Part shown: one piece after another, positions 43,607 through 55,792 of the stretch
How positions within the stretch are numbered: the first letter of the stretch is position 1
Layout of the letters: each line of letters starts with the position of its first letter
Assembly (NCBI GenBank): GCA_001599755.1
Contig: BCHX01000003.1
Span: 3,817,289 to 3,881,288, forward strand
From: Gliomastix tumulicola
Lineage: Eukaryota > Ascomycota > Sordariomycetes > Hypocreales > Bionectriaceae
Direction of reading: 5' to 3'
Length of the DNA stretch: 64,000 nucleotides
Notes under the pieces: generated by a model
What the model was told of the DNA's origin: nothing
The model's database searches: none
What the model saw: only the letters and a program-made list of their open reading frames with translations
Program-made: the position numbers and the translations under genes

Positions 43607-44654
43607 TTTCAATTTGGAGACGGTTGGGGGCGTCTGGTCACCGATGATGGTACGTATCCGCCTGTTCTGCTCGATGTCGGAAATTGAGGATTCGTCCGTC
43701 GTCGGCATTTGCTGCTCAGCCCCGCGCCCAGGATCGGGTACTTCAGGTCCGGGTCAGACAATAGAGGAGGAAATCAGCAGTCAATAATAAAGCATCTTCG
43801 TGAGCCTTCTCAGCGCTCGTTGAGGTACCTCCTCACTCAGCTCGTGATGTTGGGGGCGGGGTTCCCTATGGGCGGTCACCTGGGGATTAACTGCCTCCCC
43901 AATCCAGTCACATGGCACCTCCCCCGAGACTCTTTGCGTTACATCGAAATCAGCGGCGGGATCCTCTCGCGGCTCTTGCAATCTATTTTGGAGTCGAGGG
44001 AGGGCATCCCAGAGCCAATCAATGTGCGCCCCCCCCCCCTCATAACAGGGAGTGTGGTAGGGCTGCCTTGCGTCGCCGGGGGGGCTTACGTGTAAATTAA
44101 TTACGGGAGGCTAACTAAGAGAAAAGGTGCGCCACCCAAGGCTCGCGATTTCCACGCGCAACTGCCTTCCTGGGACATGTTGCTTCTTGCCTAGTACCTA
44201 GATCTGACTGAAACCTTCAGCTATGTGTGCAGTCTTCTGACCACCATCATCGAGACCGAAGTCTGCCTTGTTGACGCCTTTTGGCGCACGAGCACTGCAC
44301 CATCATGGCCCTGAATGTGACCCTGCCGCCTGCTGCTACCGCCGCTGCTCCTGCTGCTACCCTATGTCATCGGCATTCGTAGCCGCTCCTCCACGCCAAG
44401 CTCGACTCTTGGACAAAATGCGTCCAGCCGCGTAAGTCTTTTTGGCTCTTTTTAATTCTTCTTCATTTTACTGTTCGAGGTTGTCCCTTGGTGTTCGTGT
44501 TCGTTATGCATCTTCTTGCGGGATATTGTTGTGACATTGGCATCAAGAGAACATCTACTTGTTACGAGCAGAACTACTAATAACTAAGACTAGGAGCACA
44601 CTCGGATCTCAGTGATACTACGACCGCCGCCGCCGCCGGGCGCCCTGCGACATC
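43607..44654. other. Intergenic and 5' leader of the next gene
   Basis: No gene is seen. A probable leader intron at 44432-44593 is described separately. Confidence 0.45.
44432..44593 (+). other. Possible leader intron with spliced upstream ORF
   Basis: A GTAAGT donor at 44432 and an acceptor AGACTAG ending 44593 would join an upstream ATG at 44418 (MRPAA) to sequence that stops after 11 residues (STLGSQ then TGA), in frame with, but ending before, the main ATG at 44655. Such uORFs can tune translation. Confidence 0.35.
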
Positions 44655-46286
44655 ATGAACCGTGTCACCGACTTCTATCGCTCGCAGATCGGCGGCGCCT
44701 CCGTCATCAACTACAGCTACACCGACTTCCCCTGGCGCCTCCTCGCGAGGGACACCTACTACTTCTTCGTCTACTCGTGGGCGCTGCCCTGGATCCTCTG
44801 CCCGGCCTTCACCTACGGCTCCGGACGGCTCGACGAGCTGTACCCTACGTTCCGCAACGCCTTCTGCGTGCTGGTGCACTTCGTCCTGGCGGTGCTGCAG
44901 CTGACGCTGCTGGTGACGTTGCCGGTCGTCGCATTCTGGCTGCCGTCCGTGGCTGCCGTGGCTGTTGTCGCGTGCTTCCTGCTCGTCAATAAAGTGCTCT
45001 GCTTGTTCTTGAATGGGAGCGAGTACGAGTTCCATTCGGATGAGAAGTATGCCAAGCTCAGACCGGAGCATGAGCATGAGCAGTGGGTGTTTATCAACGG
45101 TGTTGCTGTTGGGTAAGTAAGAGACGCATGCCTTCCTTTTCTCGGATGAGGAAACCTTTTGTGCTGACGGATGGAATATAGGCAGCACTGGCTGCAGAAC
45201 AACCTGAACAGACTGGCCATGACGTTCAAGCGCCCTGTTCTCGGCATCCACAACCGCACCTCGGGAATCATCTTCGACATCATCGAGTGCCTGATCCAGC
45301 GCAACTTCTCGTACGCGACCTCGGACGTCCGCATCATCTACAGGATCCTGAAGAAGATCCTATACGACCCGTCCAAGTCGAAAGTGGTGCTCATCCTGCA
45401 CTCCCAGGGGGCTATCGAAGGCGGTCTCGTGCTCGATTGGCTGCTGCAGGAGCTTCCGCAGGATCTGCTGTCGAAGCTCGAGGTCTACACGTTTGGCAAC
45501 GCGGCCAACCACTTCAACAACCCCCATCGGCACGCATACTCTCAGAGCCTCACGAAGCTGAGACCCCTCTCGGCGATGAGCACCATCATGACGGAAACCA
45601 CGACGACGCCAACGACGGCAGACCAAGAGTCCCCTGCGTTACCAGATGGAACGGATGGTGCGGGAGGCGGCCAGAACGGCAGCGCAACCCAGCCCTCCTT
45701 GGCCAAAGATACGTCGTCTCTATCCTCCACCTCTCGGACTTCGTTCGCTGCCCAGGATAGGGCTATTGGCCACGTCGAGCACTATGCGCACAGCACCGAC
45801 TTTGTCGCGATCTGGGGTGTGCTGCACTTTGCAACCAACCGGACAGGCTCCCCCGAGATCCCGCGTTTCATCGGCCGCTTGTTCTCTCGATCGACCGGGC
45901 TCGGAGGCCACCAGTTCAACCAGCATTATCTGGACGGCATGTTCCCGCTGGAACGGGATCCCGCCACTGGCCAGTTCGTCGGCGCGAGCGAGGAGAACGA
46001 GTTCATGGAGGAGGAGGTCAGACTGGGCAAGGAGGGCGATACCATGGACAATGTCCGGGAGGCCTTTGATATCACGTACGCCGGCACCCAGGGCTTCGGA
46101 TCAGGCGCCATCACCACGCCGGTCGATGTCCACAGCGTGGGCGGCCGTCGCAGGAAGATCAAGGGGGATATGAAGGTCAAGGACCTGAGTCGGCTGTGGA
46201 GCTACCGCAATGGGAAGAGCCCGGATGAGATCCCGACGCTGCTGACCCCGGATGCGACGGGAGTCGTCCGGAATGCGACCATGTAG
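44655..46286 (+). CDS. Membrane-anchored alpha/beta-hydrolase-like protein (2 exons)
   Basis: Exons 44655-45112 and 45182-46286 give 520 residues; the 69-nt intron uses GTAAGT, GCTGAC and ATATAG. Two or more hydrophobic spans lie between about 40 and 120 (SWALPWILCPAF, LVHFVLAVLQLTLLVTLPVV, AAVAVVACFLLVNKVL), so the protein is probably anchored in an internal or plasma membrane with the long C-terminal part in the cytosol. That part has VVLILHSQGAIEGGLVLDWLL, whose HSQGA resembles the Gly-x-Ser-x-Gly elbow of hydrolases (Ser about 227). A later HVEHYAHSTDFVAIWGVLHF may supply a His. The region between is Thr/Ser-rich and disordered. Such proteins recur in filamentous ascomycetes without known function. 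Catalysis is unproven. Confidence 0.82.
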
Positions 46287-46885
46287 GGCTGTGGGAAGCA
46301 TCGGACGGGGAGCAACAGATCGGAGAGGTCGGAGAGCGCGCGGCGCGGTCCTGGCACTGATATCATTTGAGGGAGGTTTTTTTTCTTTCTTTTTTTTCGA
46401 GTATGGACGCAGGCAGGAAGGAGTTTGGCGGTATGGAGTTGAGGCTGGGTTTCTTCATATCCTAGGAAATGCGATATACCGACTCATTGTTTTTTTGGGA
46501 ACTGTATGTGGTCTCAAGTCAGTGTGAAGCAAGTTGCCTCGAGCGTCAAGGCGAAGAGTCACTGTCTGGGCGAGGTATTCGTTTGCGATCGCGGGGGTGT
46601 GGTGGTTTGGTGCCCTATTGTTGGCCAGGAATGTTTTTGATCCTGACTCTCGACGTGCATACCTACCTCTATACCTACCTACGGAATCTGCTGCCCTCTG
46701 GCTGTTCGTGTGGGTGGGATAAGTATAGATGGCTGAACCACTTCGTCAGGTTGCGTCCGCTCGCATCTCGTCTGCTTCCTGCATCCTGTAATCAATAGTA
46801 CCTAGTGTGTGGCCGGCAGGTGCAGCCTAAGAGGCAAAAGTCACCTCCAAGAGTCGCTGACGGTGCTTCTGCGGTCTCTCTCATA
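46287..46885. other. 3' flanks of convergent genes
   Basis: No gene is seen; a T run near 46378-46398 lies in the 3' flank of the hydrolase-like gene. Confidence 0.5.
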
Positions 46886-49273
46886 TCATGCGTCATCGCT
46901 CGTCCGGCGCCGCTTGTTCGGCGTCAGTGTGGCCAGAGGATATCGAGTCCGAGGCTTTTGCAGTATCTTTGCTCTCTCAAAGTCGATAACCATGATGCCG
47001 TTCGTCTGCTCGTTGAAGAGGATGTTCCGCTCCTCTAGATCGTCGTGGATCACGCCGGCTCCCCGTATCGCGCGCCTCGCTGGGGCTACCTGTGCACTCA
47101 GGGACACGGCCTCGCCGTTCTCAGCCTCCCGGGAAGCCAGAGTCGCCGCGGCGTCGTGCCCTCCCCAGGACATGAAGGTCATGTGGACGATGTAGACGCG
47201 GTGGGCAGAGTAGTACGTCCGCTGCAGGGGGCGGAGGTCGACGGCACCGGGGAAGACGGGAACGTGCACGCCCTGGATCGGCCGCAGACGCTCGTACACG
47301 GCCGCCTCGTGCTCCAGATGCCTGATAAACGCCGACACCGTCCCCTTCCCTACAAAGGTGTAGCCGTACTCCCGCAGTGTCACCTTGAAGAGGACGCCGC
47401 GTGAGCCCTCCTTGCCCAGCGGCACGATGTCGTCGTCTAGGGTCCGCTGGAGCTGCTGCTGGAGAAGCTGGAGAAACTGAGCGTTGTCGATGGGGTGGCG
47501 CTGCGTAGAGTCAAGATGCTCTGCATCCTTTGCGTCGCTGTGGTGGCTGGCGGGGGGCGTTTGCCTTACGGTGTGAAGCGTTGCGTTGGGACACTTCGGG
47601 TCTCGGGCTAAGCCTCCGACGAGCCCCAGCAAGCATTCCTGGGTGCAGTACTCTCGTCTCGGCTCTCGGGTGGCTTCCTGAGTAGCTTCCTGAGTAGCTT
47701 CCAGAGTGGCTTCCTGGGTGGCTTCCTGGGTGGCTGCTCCGGTAGTCCTGCTTCCTCCGCCTGTGCCGTAGTCTTTGGAGGTGCTAGAGGTGCCACCGGA
47801 ATGACCGCCGCGAGGACACAACTGCCGCCTGACCGGCGTATGAGCGACATGGTCGTCGTCACTTTCTCCATCATCCCTGGGGGCTCGCGTCGCAGCATCG
47901 TGACCGTCGTTTAGTCTCTGCCTCTTTCGATTTCGGAGTATGTAGGGCGACCTGTCTTTATGACTGTACGTCACAGGTTTGCAACCCGAGGACTTCAAGC
48001 CTCGCCTGTCCTCGTCTGGCATCGATCGCCGAATGGTCTCAAAGTCCTCGGCCCACGTTTGCAAGTTCGTCATGGCCCGCCGACGCTCTTCCTGGCTGTG
48101 CACAGCCCCTTCGAGCGCCATCAGGGTGAAGGATAGATACTGGCCGACAGCAGAGCAAAGGTGGGAGTTGGTCGGATGCGCCTCCACCTCAGCCCTGGGA
48201 TCCGAGAGATGGTAGAGCAGCGTCTGGGGGTTGCTCCAGTCGATCTTGAGGAAGACAATCATCTCGCCCGTGGTCAGGAGTCCGTACTCGAGGCCGCCCT
48301 CGATCATGTAGCTGTAGGTCTGCGTGAGGGCGGCGGCCGTCAGCCTTTCTGCGTTGAACTGGAATCTCTCCTCGTCGGCCGTCGGGATCGCCTTCCGGTT
48401 GACGACGTCATTGAGAATGTTCATCGGTCGTAGGCCGTGGGTGATGTGACGCGCCGTCAGCTTGTGAGGCGCCTTGGGCTCGCATACGTAGAGCATGGCT
48501 GCCTTGCCACCAGCGTCGAGTTGAAAGACACAGATCTGGTCGGTGGGCGAGGGCGACGAGGGAGCTGTTGAGGGGTGCCGTTGAGGGGGCCTCTGGGCCT
48601 CTGCCTCTTCTTCGAGGACATCTCTTGAATTGTCGCTGAGTGCGTGCGGGTAGTATTCGAACTCGACGCCTTTGCTGAGCGAGAATTCGTCCCTAGCTTC
48701 GCGCACCTGGCAGAGCTCCTGCACTATCTCCCGCACGGGGGGCTCGATGCTGATGCGCATGAAGAACTCCAGGTTCTTCTCGTTGCGTATGGCGCGGTGG
48801 GCTAGATTCTTTGCTCCCAGTGTCTTCAAGTAGTGCAGGCTGTCAAAGCATCGCGCATCAGCTGGATAGGACCGATAGAGTCGGCCGAAGACCTGGCGCT
48901 GGGTCTCGAGGAAGTCATCGGTCCATGGTAGCAGCTCGGTCGGGCACCATTTGTCGCGCGGGTTGGTGATGCAGCCTTGGGTGGTCAGTTCCTTCTTGGT
49001 TCGGACGGCAATCTTGCTGAACAGGTGGTCGTGGCAGGCTTCGAGGTATTCGTCGAGTGTTGTAGATAGGGTCTCATTTTGGGCTTCAGCCTGTCCTTGT
49101 AGGGCTTCAGCCCGCTCTTGCCGCGCTTCAGCCGCCCTTTGGTGGGCTTCAGCCACCCTTTGGTTGGCTTCAGTCACCCTTTGGTGGGCTTCAGTCACCC
49201 TTTGGTGGGCTTCAGTCACCCTTTGGTTGGCTTCCTCTATTTGCCTCTTCAACTCTGCCAGCTCTGTCTCCAT
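46886..49273 (-). CDS. Kinase-like protein with heptapeptide coiled coil and TQEA repeats
   Basis: One exon, 795 residues, start at 49271-49273 (METELAELKR). Residues 14-69 are eight tandem seven-residue units (EAHQRVT and variants), a predicted coiled coil. A middle region (about 80-430) has no family that I can name. Around residues 515-535 lies a TQEA tetrapeptide repeat. The C-terminal 150 residues look like an atypical protein-kinase or phosphotransferase fold: GKGTVSAFIRHLEHEAAVYERL, then VIHDDLEERNILFNE (catalytic-loop-like, His743, Asp745, Asn750) and MVIDFERA, where the metal-binding DFG is DFE (764-766). Related single-copy or multicopy fungal proteins are common, often near unstable regions. 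Function unknown; activity is possible but not assured. Confidence 0.8.
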   Translation of the reverse strand: METELAELKRQIEEANQRVTEAHQRVTEAHQRVTEANQRVAEAHQRAAEARQERAEALQGQAEAQNETLSTTLDEYLEACHDHLFSKIAVRTKKELTTQGCITNPRDKWCPTELLPWTDDFLETQRQVFGRLYRSYPADARCFDSLHYLKTLGAKNLAHRAIRNEKNLEFFMRISIEPPVREIVQELCQVREARDEFSLSKGVEFEYYPHALSDNSRDVLEEEAEAQRPPQRHPSTAPSSPSPTDQICVFQLDAGGKAAMLYVCEPKAPHKLTARHITHGLRPMNILNDVVNRKAIPTADEERFQFNAERLTAAALTQTYSYMIEGGLEYGLLTTGEMIVFLKIDWSNPQTLLYHLSDPRAEVEAHPTNSHLCSAVGQYLSFTLMALEGAVHSQEERRRAMTNLQTWAEDFETIRRSMPDEDRRGLKSSGCKPVTYSHKDRSPYILRNRKRQRLNDGHDAATRAPRDDGESDDDHVAHTPVRRQLCPRGGHSGGTSSTSKDYGTGGGSRTTGAATQEATQEATLEATQEATQEATREPRREYCTQECLLGLVGGLARDPKCPNATLHTVRQTPPASHHSDAKDAEHLDSTQRHPIDNAQFLQLLQQQLQRTLDDDIVPLGKEGSRGVLFKVTLREYGYTFVGKGTVSAFIRHLEHEAAVYERLRPIQGVHVPVFPGAVDLRPLQRTYYSAHRVYIVHMTFMSWGGHDAAATLASREAENGEAVSLSAQVAPARRAIRGAGVIHDDLEERNILFNEQTNGIMVIDFERAKILQKPRTRYPLATLTPNKRRRTSDDA
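47670..47729 (-). repeat. 12-bp tandem repeats (coding, TQEA)
   Basis: Five 12-bp units, GTGGCTTCCTGG and close variants on the plus strand, encode the TQEA-type repeat in the middle of the protein. Confidence 0.85.
49067..49234 (-). repeat. 21-bp tandem repeats (coding, coiled coil)
   Basis: Eight 21-bp units of the kinase-like gene encode the heptapeptide run; central copies are nearly identical (GTGGGCTTCAGTCACCCTTT on the plus strand). Confidence 0.85.
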
Positions 49274-51373
49274 TGCGCCGGGGCTGGTGAGAGGAAGCGA
49301 ATGGATGAATGGAGCAAATGTGCTAGATGTTGATGAAGAAGAGGGAGTGTGTCATGGTGGGGGATTGTTGTTTTGGTGGATAACGTCAGAGCCACGCGGT
49401 TGAAAGAAAAGGCTGGAGTCACATACACCCAAAAATATATAGTCCCATAACAGCTTAAGTATTTTTTGACTACGTTCTAGGCAGCTGGGTGATATTATAG
49501 AATGGTGCATATGACCCCCCCATTCTGCTGACTTCCATCATGTTAGGTAGTAGCTATCTTCACGTAGAAATGAACCGGGCCAACAGCTCGCTCACTCGAA
49601 GCTCCATGTTGGCTGGAGTGAGGAGCCGTTCGCGCATTTTACATGGAGCCCCCTTCACTCCCGTGTTACGCCATCTCTGCGAATATGTTATCTTTGTTAT
49701 GAGATGAACTGGTCTTAGTCAATCGCGCCTTGAGTACCGGGTTTCCCCAAGCACCGAGAAGCCTGAGATGTCAAGTTTCAAGAACTTTGATCCCCTACCC
49801 CCTGCATGCAGGCTCTCGCTGATCCCTGGTCCTGGCTTCTGACGGCGGGCGGGCGCTGGGGGAGGCAAGAAAAAGGGGGACCAATCAGGATGGCGCGTGG
49901 CTTGCACTTTTCGTGGGCGCTTCTCACCGCTCGATATTCAACTGAGACCCTTTTTATTTTTGGCGGACCGACCTGCACACGCCATGGAGTGTGCGTCGGA
50001 GAAGAGCCTCGAGGGAATTTGAGGGAAGGGAAGGGGAGGGTGGATGAGGGAGCTGTGCTTCTCGGAGAGTGGCCTTTGGTAGCGATTGAAGGCGTCACGA
50101 TGGCAGTTTTCCGTCTTGTGCGGTCGGCTCGTCGGGGACTGGCTTGCCTAAGTAGTAAGCAGGTTGATAGGACAGTCGTGACCTGAAGAGCATCAAGCTT
50201 CTGGATGCGATGGAGGAATGAAACAGTGAATTGGGGACGGAGAGGGAGGATGGAAAGGTGGTGCGAGGTGAGGTACTTGCCGATCCGGTGGGATTTGGGC
50301 GAGCAGCCAAGTACTCTCCCTCCCTTCCGCTGAAACAACCCCCCACTGGTTACAGGTCGGGGAGAGCTTGCATGCTGCAGCGGGGGTTCGTGCATCAGCG
50401 CACGAGAGCGAGCAAACCCCTTGCATACGTTCGAATTGGATTGCCCGCCGGATGCTGATCGCTGTGTGAATGTGTGCAGCTGTGCGATTGTTGCACAGAA
50501 ACTTGGGAGTGTGTCAGGATTGATGCCACTGCCGATTCGATTGGCAGACGGCATCTGTGATTGGATCCAATCTGATGTACAGCAGCTCATCAGCCGGAGC
50601 TCCTTCCTCAAGTCCCGGACGACGCGCGCCACGTTGATTTTCTGGGGGGCTTCACGCGGCTTGCTCCAGTGCCTTTCCTCCCATCTTGGCACCTGTAGCT
50701 GCCCCTTGGGCCCCTGGCATTAGCCTGCACGATAACCTCGTGCCTTGCATGCCGCTATCGATCAGGGCAATTTATCCTCGCTGTCGCCCAGAAACCCCTG
50801 GCAGACTTGCATGCGACTAACAGCCTAACTCGCGTACCTGACTCGGGACCCCTGCCTCTGGTCACCCATTTCTTTAATGACACCAAGACAACAATCATTT
50901 ACTGCCATCGAGAACAGTACTTTGGGGGGTTGGCACACCCTTTTTTTTTTTCCCTTGCATTACCGCCCTACGTGACACCGGACGGGGTGACATTGCCTCT
51001 CGGGCGGCAACGCACTGCTGTTGTCACTGTCACACGTGTCTGCTACAATCCTTCCAGCCAATATCGTCCGTCTCCTGTCACCGGCAGCCAGCATCAATAT
51101 CGACACATCCCTGGATCCCAATCCCAATCCCCGTGCCTCGTACCGTCTCCGCATCGCACGATGCCAGCGTCGTCACTAGAGACACCGATCCACTGCTAGC
51201 ATTCTCTTCGCTCGACTCGAACCTCGTTACCGCCCGTCCTAGCCACCGGCAGCAGGACAGGACCCCCCCCGAGAGTCCCCCAAGAGTCTCTCTTGCTGTC
51301 TGTCACCCGGCGCGGCTAACCCTTGCGGTCCCGATGAGTCCCATTTAGAAGCATCGAGCCTATACAAGTCGAC
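49274..51373. other. 2.1 kb intergenic region
   Basis: Left end is the upstream region of the kinase-like gene, right end is the C/T-rich leader of the Sec7 gene. A 304-codon minus frame (49778-50692) is judged spurious: no domain, mixed composition and full overlap with competing frames. Confidence 0.5.
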
Positions 51374-54300
51374 ATGTCGGACCAGCGAAACTCCCGGGTC
51401 CAGCAACCGCCGCGCGACTCCCACGACCTCTCGCTCTCGCCCCGCGACATCACAAGGGATTCGCTCGTCACGAGCATGCTCATGTCCCTCGACCAGTTCT
51501 CCTTCTCCCATAACTCGACCCCCCACTACCCGGACAACGGCAACGGCAACGGCAGCGGCAACACCAACGCCAACGAGGACGACGAGGACTCGCCGCGCTT
51601 CTTCGACGTGCCTCGGTACCGCTCGCACCAGCAGCTCCGGAACGCGCCGCCGCAGTGGAAGGGCCCGGGCCACGGCCACTCGTACAGCTCCGACTTGGAG
51701 GGCGCCGGCGACGACTCGAGCAGGATGTCGAGCCAGTACTCCCGCGGCCGACGAAGCAACAGCAGCACCAACTTCCCAGACACTTATTCCCGGTTCAATG
51801 GCGCTCGCTCGCCGACGGCGTCTCGCGGCGTGCATGCCCATGCCCACGCCCACGCCCACGGTGGCAAGGGCAGCAAGAGCAGCAGCATCGGCAGCTTCGA
51901 CGTGGCGCACTTCCAGGGGAACGGCAGCGGCAACGGCAACGGCAACGCTGCTGCGTCCTCCAGGCGAGGCACCGCCCGCACGGCGAGCCTGGACAGTGGC
52001 GACCCGCACCAGATGCGAAACGTGCAGACTTGGCCCCAACTGGAAGACGTGCCCCAGTCCCCCTTTCGGTCGGATTTCATGGACAAGTTCCTCAACGACG
52101 ACCTCGACGCCGCTCCCACCCCGACCGTCCCCTCCGGACCGCGGAAATCACCCTCTACGCCTGCGATCCCCCGCGTACCGCCCGAGCCCAAGGAGGCGCC
52201 CTCTTCCTCGCACCGGAATCGAAGCACGAGCCGGTCGATTAAGAGCTCTTCCGGCCGTGGCAAGACGAACCCGCGGGAATCGGTTCCTCCCCTGCCAATG
52301 GCAACTGACGCCGCGGCAGTAGAGGCCGACTCTGCCCCTGCTCCGAATGTCGGTTACGGCAAGTCCAAGACGACGACAGACGGGACGAAAGCCGCCGCGG
52401 CCACCGCAATTCCCCAGCCGAAGGAGAAGCAGAGCTTCTTCAAGCGAGTCTTTGGCGGCGGCTCGTCAAAGAGCACACCGACTAGAACTCCCGCCGTCGA
52501 GACGACCCGATCCTCCAACACCAATGCCACCGAAGAATCCTCGACCCTCAGTGACGGCTCGCACCGGCCGAAGACGGGCGTTCCTCCCTCGAGAGATACC
52601 GTCTCCTCCCACTCGAACCATCCGACTCTACAGAAGAAGACGTCGTCGTTCTTCCGCCGCCGCAAGCGATCCGCCACAAACGACGCGCCGCCCGTTCCGT
52701 CGCAGGATGATGCGCCTCCTGTGCCGCCCCTCAACCTGAACAAGGAACAGAACCAGGCCATCCCGAAAGCCGAGAAGAGCCCCGTCAGCAGCCTACAGGA
52801 AGTCATGAACCCGTACCTGCGACGCTCGGTGAACGCGGCGGCGCAGCTGGAACACGGCGAGAGGCAGGGCGGCGGCGCGCTGGCCGACATCACAAACACC
52901 GTCGACGGGCGCGAGGAACGGGGGAATGCCCGCGAGGAGTTCAAGAGGGAGTTCTCGCCGGACTACGAGCCTAGCCCGAATGCCCGGATCCGAAAGGTGC
53001 ATTCCCGCGCGGAGCACAGCGACAACGAGCTTACAGCGACTCCGTCCAAGGCAACGCCGACACCGACGCCTGGGAAGGACGCCAAGGGGAGCTCCTTCTT
53101 GGATCTTGACTGCGCGAGTGACAATGAGGATGACCAGGCTGCGGCCTTGAAAGCGCAAGTGAGCAACGCATCTCAGAAGGCGGAGCCGAAGAGCACGCCC
53201 ATTCCGAAGAAGAAGAGCTCCTTTATCATGGGCGCCTCTACCGAGAACAGCCCCCATCAATCGAATCTTGGCCTGCCCCTCGATGGCGCTCAGGCAAGTC
53301 GATCTGCGTCCCCGAGACCATCGAGCAGAGCGCCCGAGCTGCGCGTGCAGACTGCAGTCGAGCCTGCACCTAAGCCCAAGGTCGTCATCAAGACAGAAGC
53401 CAAGGGTTTGGACGAGCCTGACTTCGTTGTGGGAGATCCCACCGAGGACGACAGATCCAAAGCACAGAAGATCTACGACGGCAACGAGGACTTCATTCAG
53501 AAGGAGAAGGCAGCGGCGTGGATGGGCGAGGAAGGTCCCGTTCGGCAGCGCACTTTGCAGGCCTATATGGAGCTCTACGACTTTGCCAACCAGAGTGTAG
53601 TCTATTCTCTGCGTCAGGTCTGTGGCCGCCTCGTGTTCCGTGCCGAGACCCAGCAAGTCGATCGCATCTTGGTCGCCTTCTCTAAGCGGTGGTGCGAATG
53701 CAACCCTAACCATGGTTTCAAGGCAACTGGTGAGTGATCTCTAATATACCAAGGCTCAAATTGATATGGGAACAAGCATTCTGACTAACACCGTGTTCTA
53801 GACGTCATTCACACCATCTGCTACTCGATCATGCTGCTGAACACGGATTTGCACATGGCCGATATCGAGCAGAAGATGACCCGCAGCCAGTTTGTCAAGA
53901 ATACCATGGGCACCATCACGCAAGCCCTGATTGAGGCAGTTCCGGATGCCTTTGACAAGCGGCCGAGCATTCTGCCTGAGAAGGGCACGATGCTGAGTGC
54001 CGAAGAGCCTGTCTCTACAGCACCGACCGAGTCCGACAAGAAGTCTTTCAGGAACTCGTTCCGCCCGCCGCCTCGTAGGGACTCGGATGGCGAGCTGCTC
54101 GCTGACTGTGGACCTCTCGTCAAGAGCCCTTATCACGGGAGCATGAAGGGATGGGAAGAGCAGGTCGAGATCGTGCTCAAGGCCATCTACATGTCGATCC
54201 GTGACGAGCGTCTGCCTCTGTTCGGTGCAGATCCTAGCAAGTCTCTGCCGCCGACGCCTTCCCCAAGCAACCTGTCGGTCATTGGCATGCTCAAGAGAAC

Positions 54301-55792
54301 TCCTAGTGTCCTTAGCAAGGCACCCTCGGAGGGCAACTTGTCGATGCGCGGTAGGATCGTGGACACAAGTCGCCCACCGCAAACGCGTTGGGCCTCCAAG
54401 AGTCGCTCAAGACAGGGACTTGGGCGCAATGGGTTCAACTCCAGCCGGACGAGCTTCGATGATGGCAACTCCCTCTGGAGCCCGGCCATGTCTTCGGCGA
54501 CTTGGAGCAGGCAGTCTCTCGGCAGGACTCAGGCGTCCATGTCACAAGATTCGTTCGGCTCGTCGATGCCTCGCGGCGACTACCAGCAATCGATCGGATT
54601 TGCGAATGCCCTGAGCCAGGCGATCATTAGAGATGAGGATGCTCTCGGAAACGAGATGGCGCCGTCTGTTCTTAGCACGGACATTTCTTCGACGCATATT
54701 CTTGAAGACGAGTCTCTCGAGATTACAGGACCGCCGTGGGTGAAGGAAGGCATGGTGATTCACAAGCACCACCTTGACGGCGTTGACAAGAAGGCCAAGG
54801 ACCGGAACTGGACTGAGGTCTTTGCCGTTGTTCAGAAGGGTCAGATGAGCCTTTTCTCCTTCACGGCCAGCAAGTCGCTGAGGCAGAAGAGCCGCACGAG
54901 AAACCCGAAGCAGCAAGGCCCCGTGGGTGGTGGAAACTGGCAGGACAACGCCACATGCCTAGGCACGTTCAGCCTTCGACACACGCTGGCGTCAGGCCTC
55001 CCTCCACCTGGGTACTCGAGAACTAGGCCGCACGTGTGGGCTCTTAGCTTGCCCACTGGTGCCGTTCATCTGTTCCAGGTCGGAACAGCAGATATCATCA
55101 AGGAATTCGTCACGACTGCCAACTACTGGAGCGCGCGGCTGAGCACCCATCCGCTGACTGGAGGTGTGAGCAATATTGAATACGGCTGGAGCGATTCCAT
55201 CGTCAACAATGCTCTTGTCACGGCCATCAACGATTCGACTAGCAACACGCCTGCTCGGGGTGGCCCACGCCCGGGCAGCAGCGCAGCGACTGGACGAAAG
55301 TCCAGCATCAGCAGCTTCCGTTCTGCCAGCATCGATCAGGCTACAGCTGCTTTCACGCATGCTGCTGGTCGGGGCAAGCTGCCTGGTGATCGTGTCAACA
55401 TTGCTGAATGGGCGCCTCCGACTCAGAGCCTGCGACCCAGCACTCTGCCCGAGGCTGAGCAGCTCGACACGCTGAGTGCCTACCTGAAGAGTATAGAAGA
55501 CCAGCTTCAGGTGCATAATGCACTGCGCAGCCCGATGCTCCTTGCATATACGCCGAGAGGGTATAACGCGGGCAAGGCTATGGCTAACTGGGAGCGGAAG
55601 AGCGCCTATCTCCTGCACGAGAACGTCAAGTTCAGCACCTACGTTGACTGCCTTCAGCAGGCGGAGACGAGAAAGCAGGAGATCTACGCGGAGCGAGACC
55701 TTGCCCAGCGAGCTGCTCGTGGCGAGCTCATGACAGATGGAGACTTGGAGGTCAGCGAGGGCGAGGAAGGCGACGAGACGCTACGTCCTTGA
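51374..55792 (+). CDS. Sec7-PH guanine nucleotide exchange factor, YEL1/Mug79-like (2 exons)
   Basis: Exons 51374-53729 and 53802-55792 give 1448 residues; the intron has GTGAGT, CTGACTAAC and TTCTAG. Sec7 domains activate Arf GTPases by exchanging GDP for GTP. The first 680 residues are disordered, Ser/Pro/Lys-rich, with polybasic patches (SFFRRRKR). The Sec7 domain runs from about 690 to 835 and includes CGRLVFRAETQQVDRILVAF, KRWCECNPNHGF and YSIMLLNTDLH (the conserved helix H motif). A PH-like domain follows at about 1095-1260 (PPWVKEGMVIHKHHLDG...NWTEVFAVVQKGQMSLFSF), then a C-terminal helical segment. The order fits YEL1 of yeast and Mug79/Syt22 of fission yeast, GEFs at the plasma membrane acting in polarity. 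Confidence 0.9.

Noticed and set aside
49778..50692. 304-codon minus-strand frame between the kinase-like and Sec7 genes
   Set aside because: No motif, mixed composition, competing frames on the other strand, and no promoter or splice support.
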